Source: Amyelois transitella (taxonomy: Eukaryota > Arthropoda > Insecta > Lepidoptera > Pyralidae). Taken from it: DNA of 64,000 nucleotides. Every line of letters starts with the position of its first letter. Position 1 is the stretch's first letter. Made by a program: the position numbers and the translations under genes. Shown piece by piece: positions 1 through 12,190 of the stretch. The notes beneath the pieces are model-generated. The model was not told where the DNA came from. It did no database searches and worked only from the letters and a program-made list of their open reading frames with translations. The stretch lies in contig NC_083518.1 in NCBI RefSeq assembly GCF_032362555.1, positions 10,366,501-10,430,500 of the forward strand, written 5' to 3'.

Positions 1-21
1 CCAGTTTTCATGGAGAAATAT

Positions 22-229
22 CTTATTTATAAAATTCTCGTGTAACTATATTTGTTCCCGTACTCCTCCGAAACGGCATGACCGATACTCATGAAATTTT
101 GTGAGCATATTGAGTAGGTCTGAGAATCGGCCAACATCTATTTTTCATATCGCTTAAAATTTTATGTTAACTAGATATTACTTAAAAATTATTTATATGG
201 CAAAATAACGTTTGCAGGGACAGCTAATT
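22..229 (+). repeat. Helitron-like fragment (family with 'gccgggacagctag' end)
   Basis: Matches, in reverse orientation, the copies at 41870-42053 and 53288-53460: 'actcctccgaaacgg', 'ttgtgagcatattgagtaggtctgagaatcgg', 'ttatatggcaaaa', ending GGGACAGCTAA where others read CTAG. Confidence 0.55.
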
Positions 230-321
230 TTTTTTTATTAAAAGACACTCCTTATTGTCCAACATTTTTAACGACGCTCATCGCCTTTTTGTCAAGAATT
301 TTATGTTGTTTTTATATTAAA

Positions 322-507
322 AATTCAAAATTCAAAATTTTTATTCATTACTATAGGATACTATATATCGCTTAATAATTGTCAAAACGTATGGTTTAAC
401 AACATTGGTTGACGTCAAATTAATTACTTAAAAACTAAGTTTACTGCCGCTTCCAAGGCGTCAGTGCAGAAGAAGCGGTAACAAACTGCACTGCAGCATT
501 TTCTTCA
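322..507 (-). repeat. SINE-C copy
   Basis: Tail (ttcaaaattcaaaa) at the left, head 'gaagaaaatgctgcagtgcag' at the right. Nearly identical to 38586-38807 and 42557-42747. Confidence 0.6.
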
Positions 508-522
508 AACAAATATGTAAAA

Positions 523-589
523 CTCAAAACTTTAAATAAAATAACAACAAAGTGCATGACTTTGTTGTAATTTTATTTAAAGTTTTGAG
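523..589. repeat. 31-bp inverted repeat
   Basis: Arms 523-553 and 559-589 (starting CTCAAAACTTTAAATAAAAT) are complementary with one mismatch around a 5-base loop, GCATG. It lies directly next to the SINE-C copy. Confidence 0.75.
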
Positions 590-1344
590 ATGAAACTAGC
601 TAATCCAAATGGCACACACAGTTAAAAAGGTTCTAGCGGGAGCGATGATTCGGCTCGACCGTCACCAAAGTGAAGATCTTCCGCCAGGCTAGGTAGGTGT
701 TATGCCTGGGGAACCGCGCGACAGACGATGATGTGTCGTGTCTGAGATTGAATACATGCTCTAATTCGTGAAATCTACCTGTATCAAATAGCAGGTGCCC
801 ATCGGCGCGACTTTTGTCTACAACTAATATAGAAAACTTAATCTTGGAAAAATATTGTCAACTCAACACTTTAATATATTAAAAAAAAAATCCGTGAAAT
901 CTTTGCTTGCGCGTTTTACACTATTCGCTTTTTGACTGATAGCGTCGCATGATTGGTTGTTGTCAACTTTGGCCAAGAGATGTCGCCACAAGGTATTGAG
1001 GATTGTCTGTAGATAAATGATTATGTACCTACCTATAAATTGAAGAATTTTTCTTACTTTATTGTGTTTTTGTTGCGGTTTGATAACGCTATCGTCTCTT
1101 TATGCATTGCATGCAAGGAATCAACAAATGATAGGTATGCTGCTACTATTTTTATTTAAAATAAATCACAATTGAAACAAAGACAGCCCGCTGAGGTCCC
1201 AATAACTTTCTTGAATTATTATTTGCAAGCGCACAACCGGTCAGGCCTTATTTAGACATACACATTTTATTTTGTAAGTACATTGTCCTAAAAATTTTAA
1301 TGTACGTTGCGATATACATATATAAACGTTTAAATTTCATCACT

Positions 1345-1591
1345 GCCGTGTGGTTCCCGGTACCAATATAAAAAAGAATAGGACCACTCCATCTCTTTCC
1401 CATGGATATCGGAAAAGGCGACTTAAGGATATGCTTATAAACTTGGGATTCTGCTTTCAGCCGATGGGCTAGCAACCTGTCACTTTTTGAATATCAATTC
1501 TATCAGCTGCACGTGGCCTATCAGTATTTCAAGATTGCTGGCTCTGTTTACCCCGCAATGGATGTAGACGTGATTATATGAATGAATGAAT
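1345..1591 (+). repeat. SINE-A copy
   Basis: Full length but diverged; the tail has mutated to (GAAT)n. Confidence 0.7.
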
Positions 1592-1896
1592 ACATTTCAG
1601 AAAGATCAAAATACAATAGAATGACCTCGATGTACCTAAGTGGAAACTACCACATACTTTAATTTATAGCACCCGTCGTTTTGTTTGTCAGCCAATTTCA
1701 GCATCACGATAAAACTAACAAAAAAACTTACCAATTACCTAATATTTATAATATTAGTATAACAATATTTCTTTTAAAAGTTTAGTTAGACTCGTGATTT
1801 ACTTATTTAAGTAGACAGATCGAGGCATAAGGTTTTTTTTTTCTTATTAAAAATACCCAAATTATCAAAACTCATCTAAAAGTACCCAAAACTAAC

Positions 1897-2055
1897 CGTT
1901 TCATTGTTCCTCCTTTCATTCACGACCTTGTGAACATCATTCTCTTTCTTCCCGCCGTCGGGTTTGCCGAAAATCATCTCCACATCGGACATATTCAAAG
2001 GTTTCACTTGTTTCTTATCATCCGTCAATTGCAACCTTCCGTTACCACTGGCCAT
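1897..2055 (-). CDS. First coding exon of an unrecognised minus-strand gene (partial)
   Basis: A 53-codon open stretch starts at ATG 2055 (complement) and ends in phase 0 at a good donor (exon base 1897, then GTTAGT). The protein begins MASGNGRLQLTDDKK and is hydrophilic, with no signal peptide or membrane segment; it contains a Lys/Asp/Asn-rich run after the motif VEMIFGKPDGG. Composition is more balanced than the AT-rich surroundings, which favours real coding sequence. The rest of the gene would lie towards base 1 and beyond the window; I could not find exon 2 in 1-1896, which is mostly repeats. I do not recognise the family. It would be transcribed divergently from the tetraspanin pair, with the two starts about 1.9 kb apart. 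Confidence 0.5.
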
Positions 2056-3948
2056 TGTCAATCACTTCAATATTTTTATCACTTCACTTATAATTATAAC
2101 TAAATTCTTAATTAACAGTGTTTATGTCAACAATATTTATTTTAACTTTGGATATTTCAATGTACGTGCGCGCATTGCCAATTCTCGCCGAGAACTGACC
2201 GCCATGCTTATGAAGTTGATCTTGTCATAACCAAAACTAGTTGGCGGGTTTTGTGTTTGCATTAATTACTGACAATAGTTAGTCATCTGTGAAACCAAGA
2301 CAAGACTAACATGATACGTCACTAGTTGCTGAGGCCTATACGTGCGTCACCATCTTGGGTTTCTTGAAGTTGACATGATACAGCTTGCGTGAGAAATAAT
2401 GTCGAGTGATAGAAAGAGCGATAGGAAGCTGTTGTCTTTTAATAAGTCTACTAACGCCATGGCGCGTGGCGTTTATGTTATTGGAGTAACCAGGAGTCCG
2501 ATGACCACTATCCGGGGGTGGGTTATCAAACAAATCAACTCTAATTTAACCACCAAAATATAATTCAAGGAATAATCAAACCTAGTAAAGTGACGCAACC
2601 ACACGGTAATAAGTATTTGCTTATTTTATGAAGAGGATCTTTCAGGCTTCTGCACCTGTATAGGTACTAAAAAAGTTAAAGCAATGTTGTAGACATACGT
2701 TTCAGTTTACATTACAGGCTGTATTTAGCTCGATAAAATATAATTGGATAATAAACTTTAACGAATGTCAAGTTATCAGGGCCAGATTGGAGGATGCGGA
2801 GTAGAAATTAACCATTTTCTATAACTGTAGTTAAATGATGAGTACTAAGGGCGACGACCTCTAAACATTTCTTCATGACATATTATTCTTAGAATTTATA
2901 AAAGAAACACTTTTTCTGGCAAATAAGTTTAAAAAAGTTTATTGGAACAATTAAATTTGCGCGCCAAATTTTCTGTCGACGGTCTTTTTTTAATTCTTGG
3001 GATTTTAAATATCCCTGGGGCCTTTTTATTCGTATTTAGTGGACAAGACCTTAGCTACTGGCCTTATTTTCATGAATGATATTATTAAGGTACACGTTTT
3101 GCAATATTTATTTTATAAATGTTTTAATATTTTTGTTAGTAGTTAATTATTAAAATTTACTTAATCCAGTTTTTTGTTAAATTATGTTTTAATATTTGTA
3201 GCTTTTACTAGTTTTTGTATCTTTGTTGTTATTTATACTTATTGTTATAACTTAGTTTTATTTAAATTTTGAACTGCTTTATTTACTTTAATTTTTACTC
3301 TTTGATAATTTCCAAAAAAAGGTCGATTTGCCAAATTTCATAATAACGGTCCTTACCGGGCAGTGCCACTATTTTGTTAGATACAACATCATTACTAAAG
3401 TTTTACTTTTATTCAAAGCTTTTTTCCTTGCACGGAATGTGGACGATGGACACAATCCAATATTGAAACACAGTCAAATTCTCATTATCTTCATTATACG
3501 GGGCTCAGATTCCGATATGAAAAAGTTTTATAAAAACTTAAAAAAATATATTACTTAATTATTTATAAGTTTTCGCTTTCGATTGTACCACGAAAAGATT
3601 TAAAAATAATGTTTTGAAACCTATGTATACGTAACCTGTAGCTCGTTTGACACACTTTTATAGCAAGTTGTTGATAACAGGAGGTGAAACAAACGGGAAA
3701 AAATCAATATTTTTTAAAGTTTTAATTGTCAATCATGATCTTGACCGTTTCAACCTAAAGAAAAAAACATATCATCGCTAAAATTATTAGTCTGTGACAA
3801 ATAATATTCTTTGAAAGCGAGTTGTTTGTCATAACAGCGTTACCTGATAGGAACAATATTACGAACAATCACCATATCAGTTGATAACCAACTTTCGCCG
3901 TCGGCGCGCGTACATTTCCCCGATAAAAATAAAAGAAAATCAATCAAA
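2056..3948. other. Intergenic region between divergent genes
   Basis: AT-rich DNA separating the minus-strand exon from the first tetraspanin. It must hold both promoters. I see no convincing TATA box, coding exon or recognised repeat. The least AT-rich piece (about 2160-2220 and 2340-2530) is next to the minus-strand start and may be its 5' UTR/promoter. Confidence 0.35.
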
Positions 3949-6900
3949 ATGGGCTGTGGTGAATTCCTGGTGAAATACATTCTGTTCTTCACCAATCTCT
4001 TCTTTGCTGTAAGTGTTCTGATTTTGTTTCTCCTTCTTCATCATGGTGCCGACCCTGGCTACATCCACACCTCTCTGAACAGAAGCCCGGTGTGCTTTTC
4101 ACTGAAATCCTGGATTGGGTCATTCAGGATTTTTTTTTACAATTCCCACTAACTAGCAAGGGAGTCTGATCCATATTGGACCGTGGTTTTTGATTTTGTT
4201 CTATATAGGTATTTATAATCTGGTGATAAGAGACTGGACGCCATTTTCCTATACTTAGTTATTATGTGCCATGTTGTTACGATTGTGTGGTTTAGGTATT
4301 GTGAACATAGGTAACAATCTTGAAAATAGAGGTGTACTAAAGTAAATGCCCTGGGTTACACGGGACTATATGCCATAATCTCGTCGTGTTTACAGCTGAT
4401 GTGAAAGAGTTTTGAATGACGATCTGGAATAACAAAGTTTTAAAAATACCCTGCAATTCCGAATAAAAAGCGTAATCCGATAGTATTTTTTTATCTGATA
4501 AATGTCTTTATTACTCATTTATTTAATCAGTTTGTCTAACCAACATTTTCGAGAATAAATAGGTACCATGTAGGTACGGTTCCCGAAAAAGTAAAATGTG
4601 ACCATTTCATTTCTGTGGAGCGACGAGCGAATTTAAAATGATGTCAGGTGAGACAGGCAGAGAGCAAATAGCAAATCTTCACTGGAAACTACTAAAATAT
4701 CATACCAAGTTTTAAATCTTCGTAACCTAAACCTTACGGACGCTTACATGAAGAGAGTTATGAATGCTAATGAAGCGAAATAAGTATGCAGAGATGTTGG
4801 CAAGTGAAAAGATGTGTGTCTGCCTAATCCGCCGGGAAAGAGTTGTTATTTATATTTGTACGAGTATATAGGTATACTTATATTATTCTTCGTCTCTTCA
4901 ACAAGTGTATCTTGTAGATACATAGTACCTATAAGTGGATCACCCACACACACTAAGATTAACAATTGCCAATCCTATATGGCTATTCTGTCGCCGCACC
5001 TTCAGATAAGATAAGATACGTTTACCAGGGCAGAGATAAACACTTTATTGATATGTAAAAAATTCTATATAGGACAGTCCGCGACACTATCACTACATAG
5101 TATAAAACAAAGTCGCTATTTTAGTCTGTTTGTATGTATGCTTAAATCTTTAAAATTACGCAACGGATTTTGATGCGGTTTTTTGTAACAGGTAGAGTGA
5201 TTCAAGAGGAAGGTTTTTATGTATAATAACATTTATAATTTTGCACCCGTGCGAAGCCGGGGCGGGTCGCTAGTCGGATATACAAACAGTTCACGATGCG
5301 ATAGTTAAGTATAATTATGCTTATTATCGCGATAAAATTAATTGAAATGCAAATGAAACTATTTAGGTCATCATTTATTTTATTATTCGGTTTGTAAATC
5401 TTAGTTTTTGAACCCGTTTTACCTACAGAGATAAATATTTTAACACACGTAGTGTAAGTCGAATTTGCTCTCTAGGTAACAGCGTCGGCCGTTCACTTTT
5501 AAAAGAAATTTAAGTACCTACTCTTCTTTTAAATGTGACTGGCCGAAGTTCTCACGTTGTGGGAGAGGAAACCTGCACATTCAGGCAACTGAAAGTTGTA
5601 CCCACAATTCAATATAGACGAGGTTTAAATGCAAAGATTACTAGAATAATAGTTACAACACATTCATTACATCTTTTCATATTCATAATCATATATTCCT
5701 TCAATATGGTTACAATATAGGTCTAAAGTATTTAGGTACCGTTTCTGTGAATACATATTCTATCACTAGGCCACGATCCTTACATACCTTTTTTGCTTAA
5801 TATTTGTCGGGTGGTTCCCGGCACCAATCCAAAAAAGAATAGGACCACTCCATCTCTTTCCCATGGATGTCGTAAAAGGCGACTAAGGGATAGGCTTACA
5901 AACTTGAGATTCTTTTTTTAGGCGATGGGCTAGCAACCTGTCACTATTCGAATCTCAATTCTATCATCAAGCCAAGAAGCTAAACGTGGTCTATCAGTCT
6001 TTTCAACACTGTTGGCTCTGTCTACCCCGCAAGGGATACAGACGTAATTATATGTATGTATGCTTAATAATGATAAATGCTTTAACGTTAAATTTGTTAT
6101 TTCCAGTTGGCAGGCCTAGCACTCCTCGGTGTGGGCATCGCCGTCCAGCTCCAAGTGACGGTGATCACGAATCAGATCGATGTGAACCTTCAGCTGGGGC
6201 CCATCACCACCATCGTGGTGGGCGCGGTCGTCTTCCTGGTCGCCTTTTACGGCTGCTGTGGAGCTATTAGAGAGAGCAATTGCATGCTGGTCACGGTGAG
6301 CTTATTTCTTTGTATATTTATTTATTTAAATTCAAATTCAAACTTTTATTTGCATAATATGAGTACAACAAGGTCTTAAATATTATGTATAACAGATCTT
6401 CATATTTACCCATTCGGATGTTGCAAACATTTATTATGTATTAGTAAACATACAAACTTATACATAAAGGTACCTACTTAATATCACATTATAATTTTAA
6501 ATCTAATTAGAATTGTTTAAAGCTATATATAGTATTATAGTATTGCACAATTTATATTTATCTATTAATAGGTGCTTATTTATTATTATTGTAAATATTT
6601 ATTTATGTAAACTTCATTGCACAAAATAAAAATGTATAGCACAATTGGCGGAATTAATGCTAAATGCATTATCTAGCAGTCAACCTTTGGGTCTGACAGA
6701 GAACGTCGGGTCAAACCAATATTTTTTTATGTCCAACAATATAGTACTTTTAAGCTGATTAAAAAAAATACAAATATATAAAAACTACAATAAATAAACA
6801 ATATGTTTTAATAAATAGTTATTATATATAGAAAAATACCGATGAAACCTTTCAAGAAAAAGATGGTAGTATCATTGCATCTTGGCTCAACTGTGCCCAA

Positions 6901-9739
6901 GTTGTTTTTTTTTTTTTTTTCAAAAGAATAGATTTATTTTCAAAATTGGATACAAGGTATCATTCAATGCAACCTGTTATGAAGCGGTAGACGTAAGTGA
7001 TAACTTGTATCCAATTTTGAAAATAAATCTATTCTATTGAAAAAAAAAAACAACTTGGCAGACTAAAAGTCCACGTTCAGCTTTATAGTATATTTATGAT
7101 AGAATCGAGATTCAAATAGTGACAGGTTGCTAGCTTATCGCCTACACGAGGAATCTCAAGTTTACAAGCCTGTTCCTTAATCGCCTTTTACAACATCCAT
7201 GTTAAAAATATGAAGTGGTTCTATTCTAAAGTGCCGAACACCACACGGCATTATAACTTGTAACTCTGAACACACGGTTTGAATTTCAACGACATTTTCC
7301 AGTACTCAATCTTCATGATTGTCCTGATGATCGCCAAGATTGCTTTGGCCACCTTCATCTTCGTGAACCTGTCGGAGCTGACGGACGAGATCAAGAGGCA
7401 CTTCACCAGGCTGTTCCAGGACAACCAGGCTGCTTTCCAGGAGATTGAAACCGCGGTGAGCTTAACTTTTTGACTTTTCATCCTTGCGTTTGTGTGATAA
7501 AATCTACCTTGGACGAGGAGTTGGAAGCATGAGAAACTAGGCCTTCTAACTCTCCTTTTATATGTATACTAAATTTTACCCGCACCTTCGCCCGCGTGAA
7601 TTTAGGACCACCTACAATTATTATTATTTTTCCGGACAAATTATACTGATTGCGTTAGCCTCGAAGTAAGTTCGAGACTTGTGTTACGAGATACTAACTC
7701 AACGATACTATATTTTATAATAAATACTTATATAAATAAACATCCAAGACCCAGGCCAATCAGAAACAGTTCTTTTCTCATCATGCCCTGGCCGGGATTT
7801 GAACCCGGGACCCCCGGTGTCACAGACAAGCGTAATACCGCTGCGCCACAGAGGCCGTCAGAATGAAACGGATTTAGCGCTTTTTACAAAAGAAAGAAGA
7901 AAAAGGTTTTTCGCTTATATCCTAGTCCAGACTGTAAATTATATCAACGTGATATTTCAAGAAGATTAATTCAGTAGATAACTCGTGAAATGGTAAATAA
8001 CAAACAAATAAACTTAAAATATTAGTTGGTATATAATGTCCCTTTGATATGTCACTCGATGCTTGACTAAAATCGCGCCTTTTTACTGGAGCAGTAGGCC
8101 TGCAGAGACTACATCTTTTCACTCGCCACGATCTTTGCACACTTTTTTCGCTTCATCCACATTGATAACACTCTTTAAGCAAACTCGCCGGTTGCGGGTA
8201 CACTTGACCTGACCTCGTCCTCAATAGTTGTTCATTATTTGTTTTATTATTTGACGGCCTCTGTGGCGCAGCGGTAGTACGCTTGTCTGCGACACCGGAG
8301 GTCCCGGGTTCGAATCCCGGCCAGGGCATGATGAGAAAAGAACTTTTTCTGATTGCCATAGATCTTGGATGTTTATCTATATAAGTATTTATTTATATTA
8401 TAAAATATAGTATCGTTGAGTTAGTATCTCGTAACACAAGTCTCGAACTTACTTCGAGGCTAACTCAATTTGTGTTATTTGTCCCGTACCTATATATTAA
8501 TACATACATTCATACATATAGTCACGTCTATATCCCTTACGGGGTAAACAGAGCCAATAGTCCGGAAAAGACTGAATGGCCACGTTCAACTGCTCGGCTT
8601 AATGATGGAATTGAGATCCAAATCGTGACAGGTTGCTAGCCCATCGCCTAAAAAAAGATCGCAATTTTATAAGCCTATCCCTTAGTCGCCTTTTACGACA
8701 CCCATGGGAAAGAGATGGAGTGGTCCTATTCTTTTTCGTATTGGTGCCGGGAACCACACGGCACGTATATATACAATATATTTATTTATTTTATTGTTTC
8801 AGTTCTCATGCTGCGGACCTTTGGGCGCCATCTCCTACGGCACCTCCATTTTGTCGCTCCCCGACAGATGCTGTGCGGCGGCACCATGCAACATCTCCAA
8901 CGCTTACGGCGGTTGCAACGACAAAGTCGAAGGTTTGATGGAGACGTACGGCATGGCCATTGGCGTGGTCGCTATTGTCGTTGTGGCCGTTGAAGTGAGT
9001 TCAATTTATACGCCTCCTCGAAACTTCTGCAATGGTGACGGCCTAAATGAAGGCTTATTGTTGCAAAAGCCGTTAAATTATGTTAATAGATACATACATA
9101 CATACAGTCACATCTTTATTCCTTGCGGGGTAGACAAAGCCTTGAAAGAATGAAAGATCACATTCAGCTGTATAGCTTTATGATGGAATTGAGATTCAAA
9201 TAGTGACAGGTTGCTAGCCCATCGCCTTAAATTTTACTATTTGCTAAAAAATGGCATTTATCGGGCCTTTTAAAATTTAAGTTAAAGTTTTCGTTATTAA
9301 TGTAATTAAACTGTGCCGTGTGGTTCCCGGCACCAATACAAAAAAGAATAGGAGCACTCCATCTCTATCCCGTGGATGTCGTAAAAGGCGAATAAGGGAT
9401 AGGCTTACAAACTTGAGATTCTTTTTTTAGGCGATGGGCTAGCAACCTGTCTCTATTCGAATCTCAATTTTATCTTATAGCCAAATAGCTGAACGTGGCC
9501 TATCAGTCCCCTCAGGTCTGTTGGCTCTGTCTACCCCACAAGGGACATAGACGTGATTATATGTATGTATGTCTTAATGTAAAGTAGGCGTTCTTCCATT
9601 AAATACGGCCGCTTATAACTTCTATCAAATGTTAGCCATATTTATATGACCATTTTGTATATTTCAGCTGGTAGCCGTGGTGTTTGGACTGTGCTTGGCA
9701 AACCACGCACGGAACAAGGACAGAAGATCTCGCTATTAA
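3949..9739 (+). CDS. Tetraspanin, copy 1 (five exons, 221 aa)
   Basis: Exons: 3949-4008, 6107-6295, 7303-7455, 8803-8994, 9668-9739 (stop TAA). All introns are phase 0 with GT/AG borders, giving 20+63+51+64+23 residues. The order is typical of tetraspanins (four-pass proteins that cluster partners in the plasma membrane): short N-terminus MGCGEFLVKYILFFTNLFFA opening TM1; a small first loop; TM2 followed by the polar GCCGAIRESNC turn; TM3 (YSIFMIVLMIAK); a large extracellular loop with the diagnostic CCG (FSCCGPLG) plus CC, C and C, six cysteines in all, and one NIS glycosylation site; then TM4 split by the last intron; and a short basic tail ending in Tyr. The partner molecules cannot be inferred. 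Introns 1-4 carry SINE-A, tRNA-SINE and LINE-tail copies. Confidence 0.93.
4742..4850 (+). repeat. Decayed RTE 3' fragment
   Basis: Recognisable pieces of the RTE C-terminal coding end ('agagttatgaatgctaatgaagcgaa', 'gccgggaaagag') in intron 1 of tetraspanin copy 1. Confidence 0.5.
5088..5275 (+). repeat. Helitron-like element (family ending GGGTCGCTAGT)
   Basis: Starts TATCACTACATAGTATAAAA, ends with the CTAG terminus; nearly the same as 49508-49694. Confidence 0.6.
5808..6062 (+). repeat. SINE-A copy in tetraspanin-1 intron 1
   Basis: Near full length; the (TATG)n tail ends about 40 bases before the exon 2 acceptor. Confidence 0.75.
6897..7058. repeat. Head-to-head LINE-tail copies forming a long inverted repeat
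   Basis: Arms about 6897-6965 and 6998-7058: 'gaatagatttattttcaaaattgg' facing its complement, each outside flanked by T- or A-runs and CCAAGTTG/CAACTTGG. The loop is about 32 bases. In intron 2 of tetraspanin copy 1. Confidence 0.7.
7061..7250 (-). repeat. SINE-A copy (tail missing)
   Basis: Head end (CCACACGGCA) lies about 50 bases before the exon 3 acceptor of tetraspanin copy 1. Confidence 0.65.
7630..7862 (-). repeat. tRNA-derived SINE (SINE-B) copy
   Basis: Its minus strand reads a tRNA-like head with A box (TGGCGCAGCGG) and B-box-like sequence (GGTTCAAATCC), then an unrelated body 'gatgtttat...tagtatcgttgag'. Confidence 0.7.
8070..8213 (-). repeat. RTE 3' fragment
   Basis: Antisense to the end of the RTE ORF; immediately precedes the SINE-B copy at 8253. 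Confidence 0.55.
8253..8498 (+). repeat. tRNA-derived SINE (SINE-B) copy, opposite orientation
   Basis: Complete head ('ggcctctgtggcgcagcggtagtacgcttg', B box GGTTCGAATCC) and body. With the copy at 7630-7862 it forms an inverted pair in intron 3. Confidence 0.75.
8501..8764 (-). repeat. SINE-A copy
   Basis: Complete, with head hairpin intact; the head lies 38 bases upstream of the exon 4 acceptor of tetraspanin copy 1. Confidence 0.8.
9091..9228 (-). repeat. SINE-A, 5'-truncated
   Basis: Tail and 3' half only, typical of incomplete reverse transcription. Confidence 0.7.
9313..9572 (+). repeat. SINE-A copy
   Basis: Complete; in the last intron of tetraspanin copy 1, facing the truncated copy at 9091. 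Confidence 0.8.
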
Positions 9740-9885
9740 GTCATTATTTATACATAACTTAATGTTGTAACTAGGTTTAGTTTTAAGACAGTGTTATTCA
9801 AAGTAGGTACCTAACTTGTGAGTACTTTAACAAATCATAGACACAACACCTATTAATTTTATAGTACATACTTAGGTACATACAT

Positions 9886-9957
9886 AAAATTACGCCTTTT
9901 TCCTGAAGGGACGGGCAGAGACTACATCTTTCCACTTGCCACGATCTCTGCCTACTT
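9886..9957 (-). repeat. RTE 3' fragment inside the 3' UTR of tetraspanin copy 1
   Basis: 'gcagagactacatctttccacttgccacgatctctgc' is antisense RTE. It lies between the stop (9739) and AATAAA (10068), so it should be part of the mRNA. Confidence 0.6.
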
Positions 9958-10067
9958 CTAATTTAATAGTCATAGATTTTATAAAGATGGTTATTAAATT
10001 TTCCACACGGATGACAACTTGAAGTCACATTATATTTGAAGAATTCTAAGAAGAGTATTGTAAAGTA

Positions 10068-10073
10068 AATAAA
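10068..10073 (+). terminator. Likely poly(A) signal of tetraspanin copy 1
   Basis: AATAAA about 330 bases after the stop codon, followed by a T-rich stretch (TATCTTTATTTTCTTC). It is the first canonical hexamer downstream of the gene. Confidence 0.5.
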
Positions 10074-10631
10074 ATATCTTTATTTTCTTCAGTTTTCATC
10101 GCAGTACTTACATAACTTGTAAAATTTGTTTAATTAATATTGTAACTTAGCTGTCTGTTAAGAAGGATAATTAAAAGAACGCAGGTCGACATGTATTTTG
10201 TAAAATTACAATGAAATACAAAGATTAGTTACTTTCTACAGCCACTAGATGGCGCCTTAATGGTTTCTGGCTTAAGAGGAGATTTAAAGTTCTGACACCA
10301 GGGAGTGCAGTAACAGTTGATACGTCTCACATTCTATAAGGAAGAAGACTGTGACATTTCGTGCTTATTTAGCAAAGCTACAAGTTATAATTGTGAATTC
10401 TAGCTATTAATGTTCTCTGACGCTTTAGAAATAACCACGACACTTTTTTATTTCTTTTTCTAGCACTGAAGTTTTCTTTTCCATGTATTTGGGTAAATAA
10501 ATATTACATATTTGTTTAATATTTTTTATTTATTTAAGGCTTTTAAGGCTAATTAATTTATGATTCTTCTTTTAGGGCAATTGGCACCCTGTTTCTGATG
10601 CAGCTCATACAGAGAGAACCATATAGAAAAA

Positions 10632-10881
10632 ACTTACATACATATACTTTTACATACAAACAATAACGTCTATATCCCTTGCGGGGCAGACAGATTCTTG
10701 AACATGAGTCGTGAAAAGACTGAAAGGCCACATTCCACTGTTTGGCTTTATGATGTACCTAAGTAATTAAGATTCAAATAGTGACAGGTTGCTAGCCTAT
10801 CGTCTATAAGAAGAATCCCAATTTTATTATGTAAGATATGAAAGTGGTCCCTATCTAAAATGCAAAGAACCGCACGACAAT
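10632..10881 (-). repeat. SINE-A copy, diverged
   Basis: Both ends recognisable (TACATACATATAC... and CCGCACGACA). Confidence 0.65.
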
Positions 10882-11993
10882 TAATAATTAAATAGCTTAA
10901 TTTTATTTAAGGAATATATTATTTTATGTTATTTTTTCTTCCCACGTGTATGAACTTATTTTAACATGTAATTTTCTACAAAAAGGAGTATCAAGATTAC
11001 CTTCTAAAGAAATGGATTTTAGTTATATTGTGTTATTCGTCACCTACCTATATCAGAGGAACATTAAGTCAAAGCTATTATTTGTATCGGTGTATTTCAC
11101 AGAATATAGAGATTAACATGTTATCTTTGTATTCTGTGGTGTAATCGCCTATTATTGGAAAACGATTATAGATATTATTAATTTTAATTTATGATTATAT
11201 TTTTTATATAAATAATAAATATAATTCCCCGAAATATAGTTATTGTATCGCCTATGATTCCATAACCTTAGATAACAGCTAAAAATATGTATTTTAATAA
11301 AATAACATGTATATATTATATCTTTTTGAATTTTTAGGGTTGTATTCAATTGAGTTTATACGCAACGCCATTTTTTAACACGCAAAGACTTTATAGTATC
11401 ATAGTACTAAGTTAAAATTCGGTTAATAATTTATAAAAAAACAAACCTTGATACCTAAGCGATTATCTGCTATCTGCTCTAGGTATGGAATGTATGGCAT
11501 ATAAATAAAAATCTTAGACTAAATGAAACACAGGACTCCCAGAACGAGGACATTCACGCACATCTTCTGTTTCCTTTAATGCCTAAACATATACCATAAA
11601 TCGAAACCATAGCGCGTTTCAATATGTGACAACGCCATCTATGATTATAAAAGTAAACTAATGCACATGTTTAAACCAAAATTGGACACCCCGAATGTAA
11701 ACTGACACTACCTTTACCGTTCAACTTCACATGCTGTGTGCCCTTTTCTAGGTAAGCATCGTAAATATTTCTCTCATTTTATTAGCACACTCTAATTTCA
11801 TAAAGGTGTAGACAGCCAGCAATAACCAAAAAAGAAAAATAAAAGTTAAATGAGTCTTATAACACAACATTATTCTCCTCTATAGAAAGTATCCTTTGTT
11901 TTTTTCCATACCCCACATTAGGTATATGTATGCTAAATTTCATTAACATCGGTTCAGTGGTTGGACTGAAGAGCTAACAAACAAACTTATTTT

Positions 11994-12190
11994 GCGACCC
12001 GCCCCGGCTCTGCACAGTTAGCATTTAGGTTATAAAAACCTTCCTCAGAAAACCCACTTTCCAACATTGCAAACAGGAACAAAATCCGTCCACAACTTAC
12101 CGAGATTAGCGCAAACAAATAAGCAGAGAAAATAGAAGGACTTTGTTTGGAATGCGATTGGGATAGCATAAGAGATAGCCTTTGATAACT
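11994..12190 (-). repeat. Decayed Helitron-like piece
   Basis: 'gcgacccgccccggctctgcac' and 'ataaaaaccttcctc' match the family at 50984-51166. Confidence 0.45.

Noticed and set aside
6107-6379. Start codon for a separate small protein at tetraspanin exon 2
   Set aside because: The first codon is TTG after an AG acceptor; it is an internal exon.
8260-8335. Apparent tRNA genes at the SINE-B heads
   Set aside because: The tRNA-like heads are followed by the same SINE body each time and recur at several loci; the cloverleaf is not clean, so these are SINE promoters.
8633-9153. Open frames of up to 149 codons reading through SINE-A into tetraspanin exon 4
   Set aside because: They start inside the SINE and run across the acceptor; the spliced tetraspanin exon explains the conserved part.
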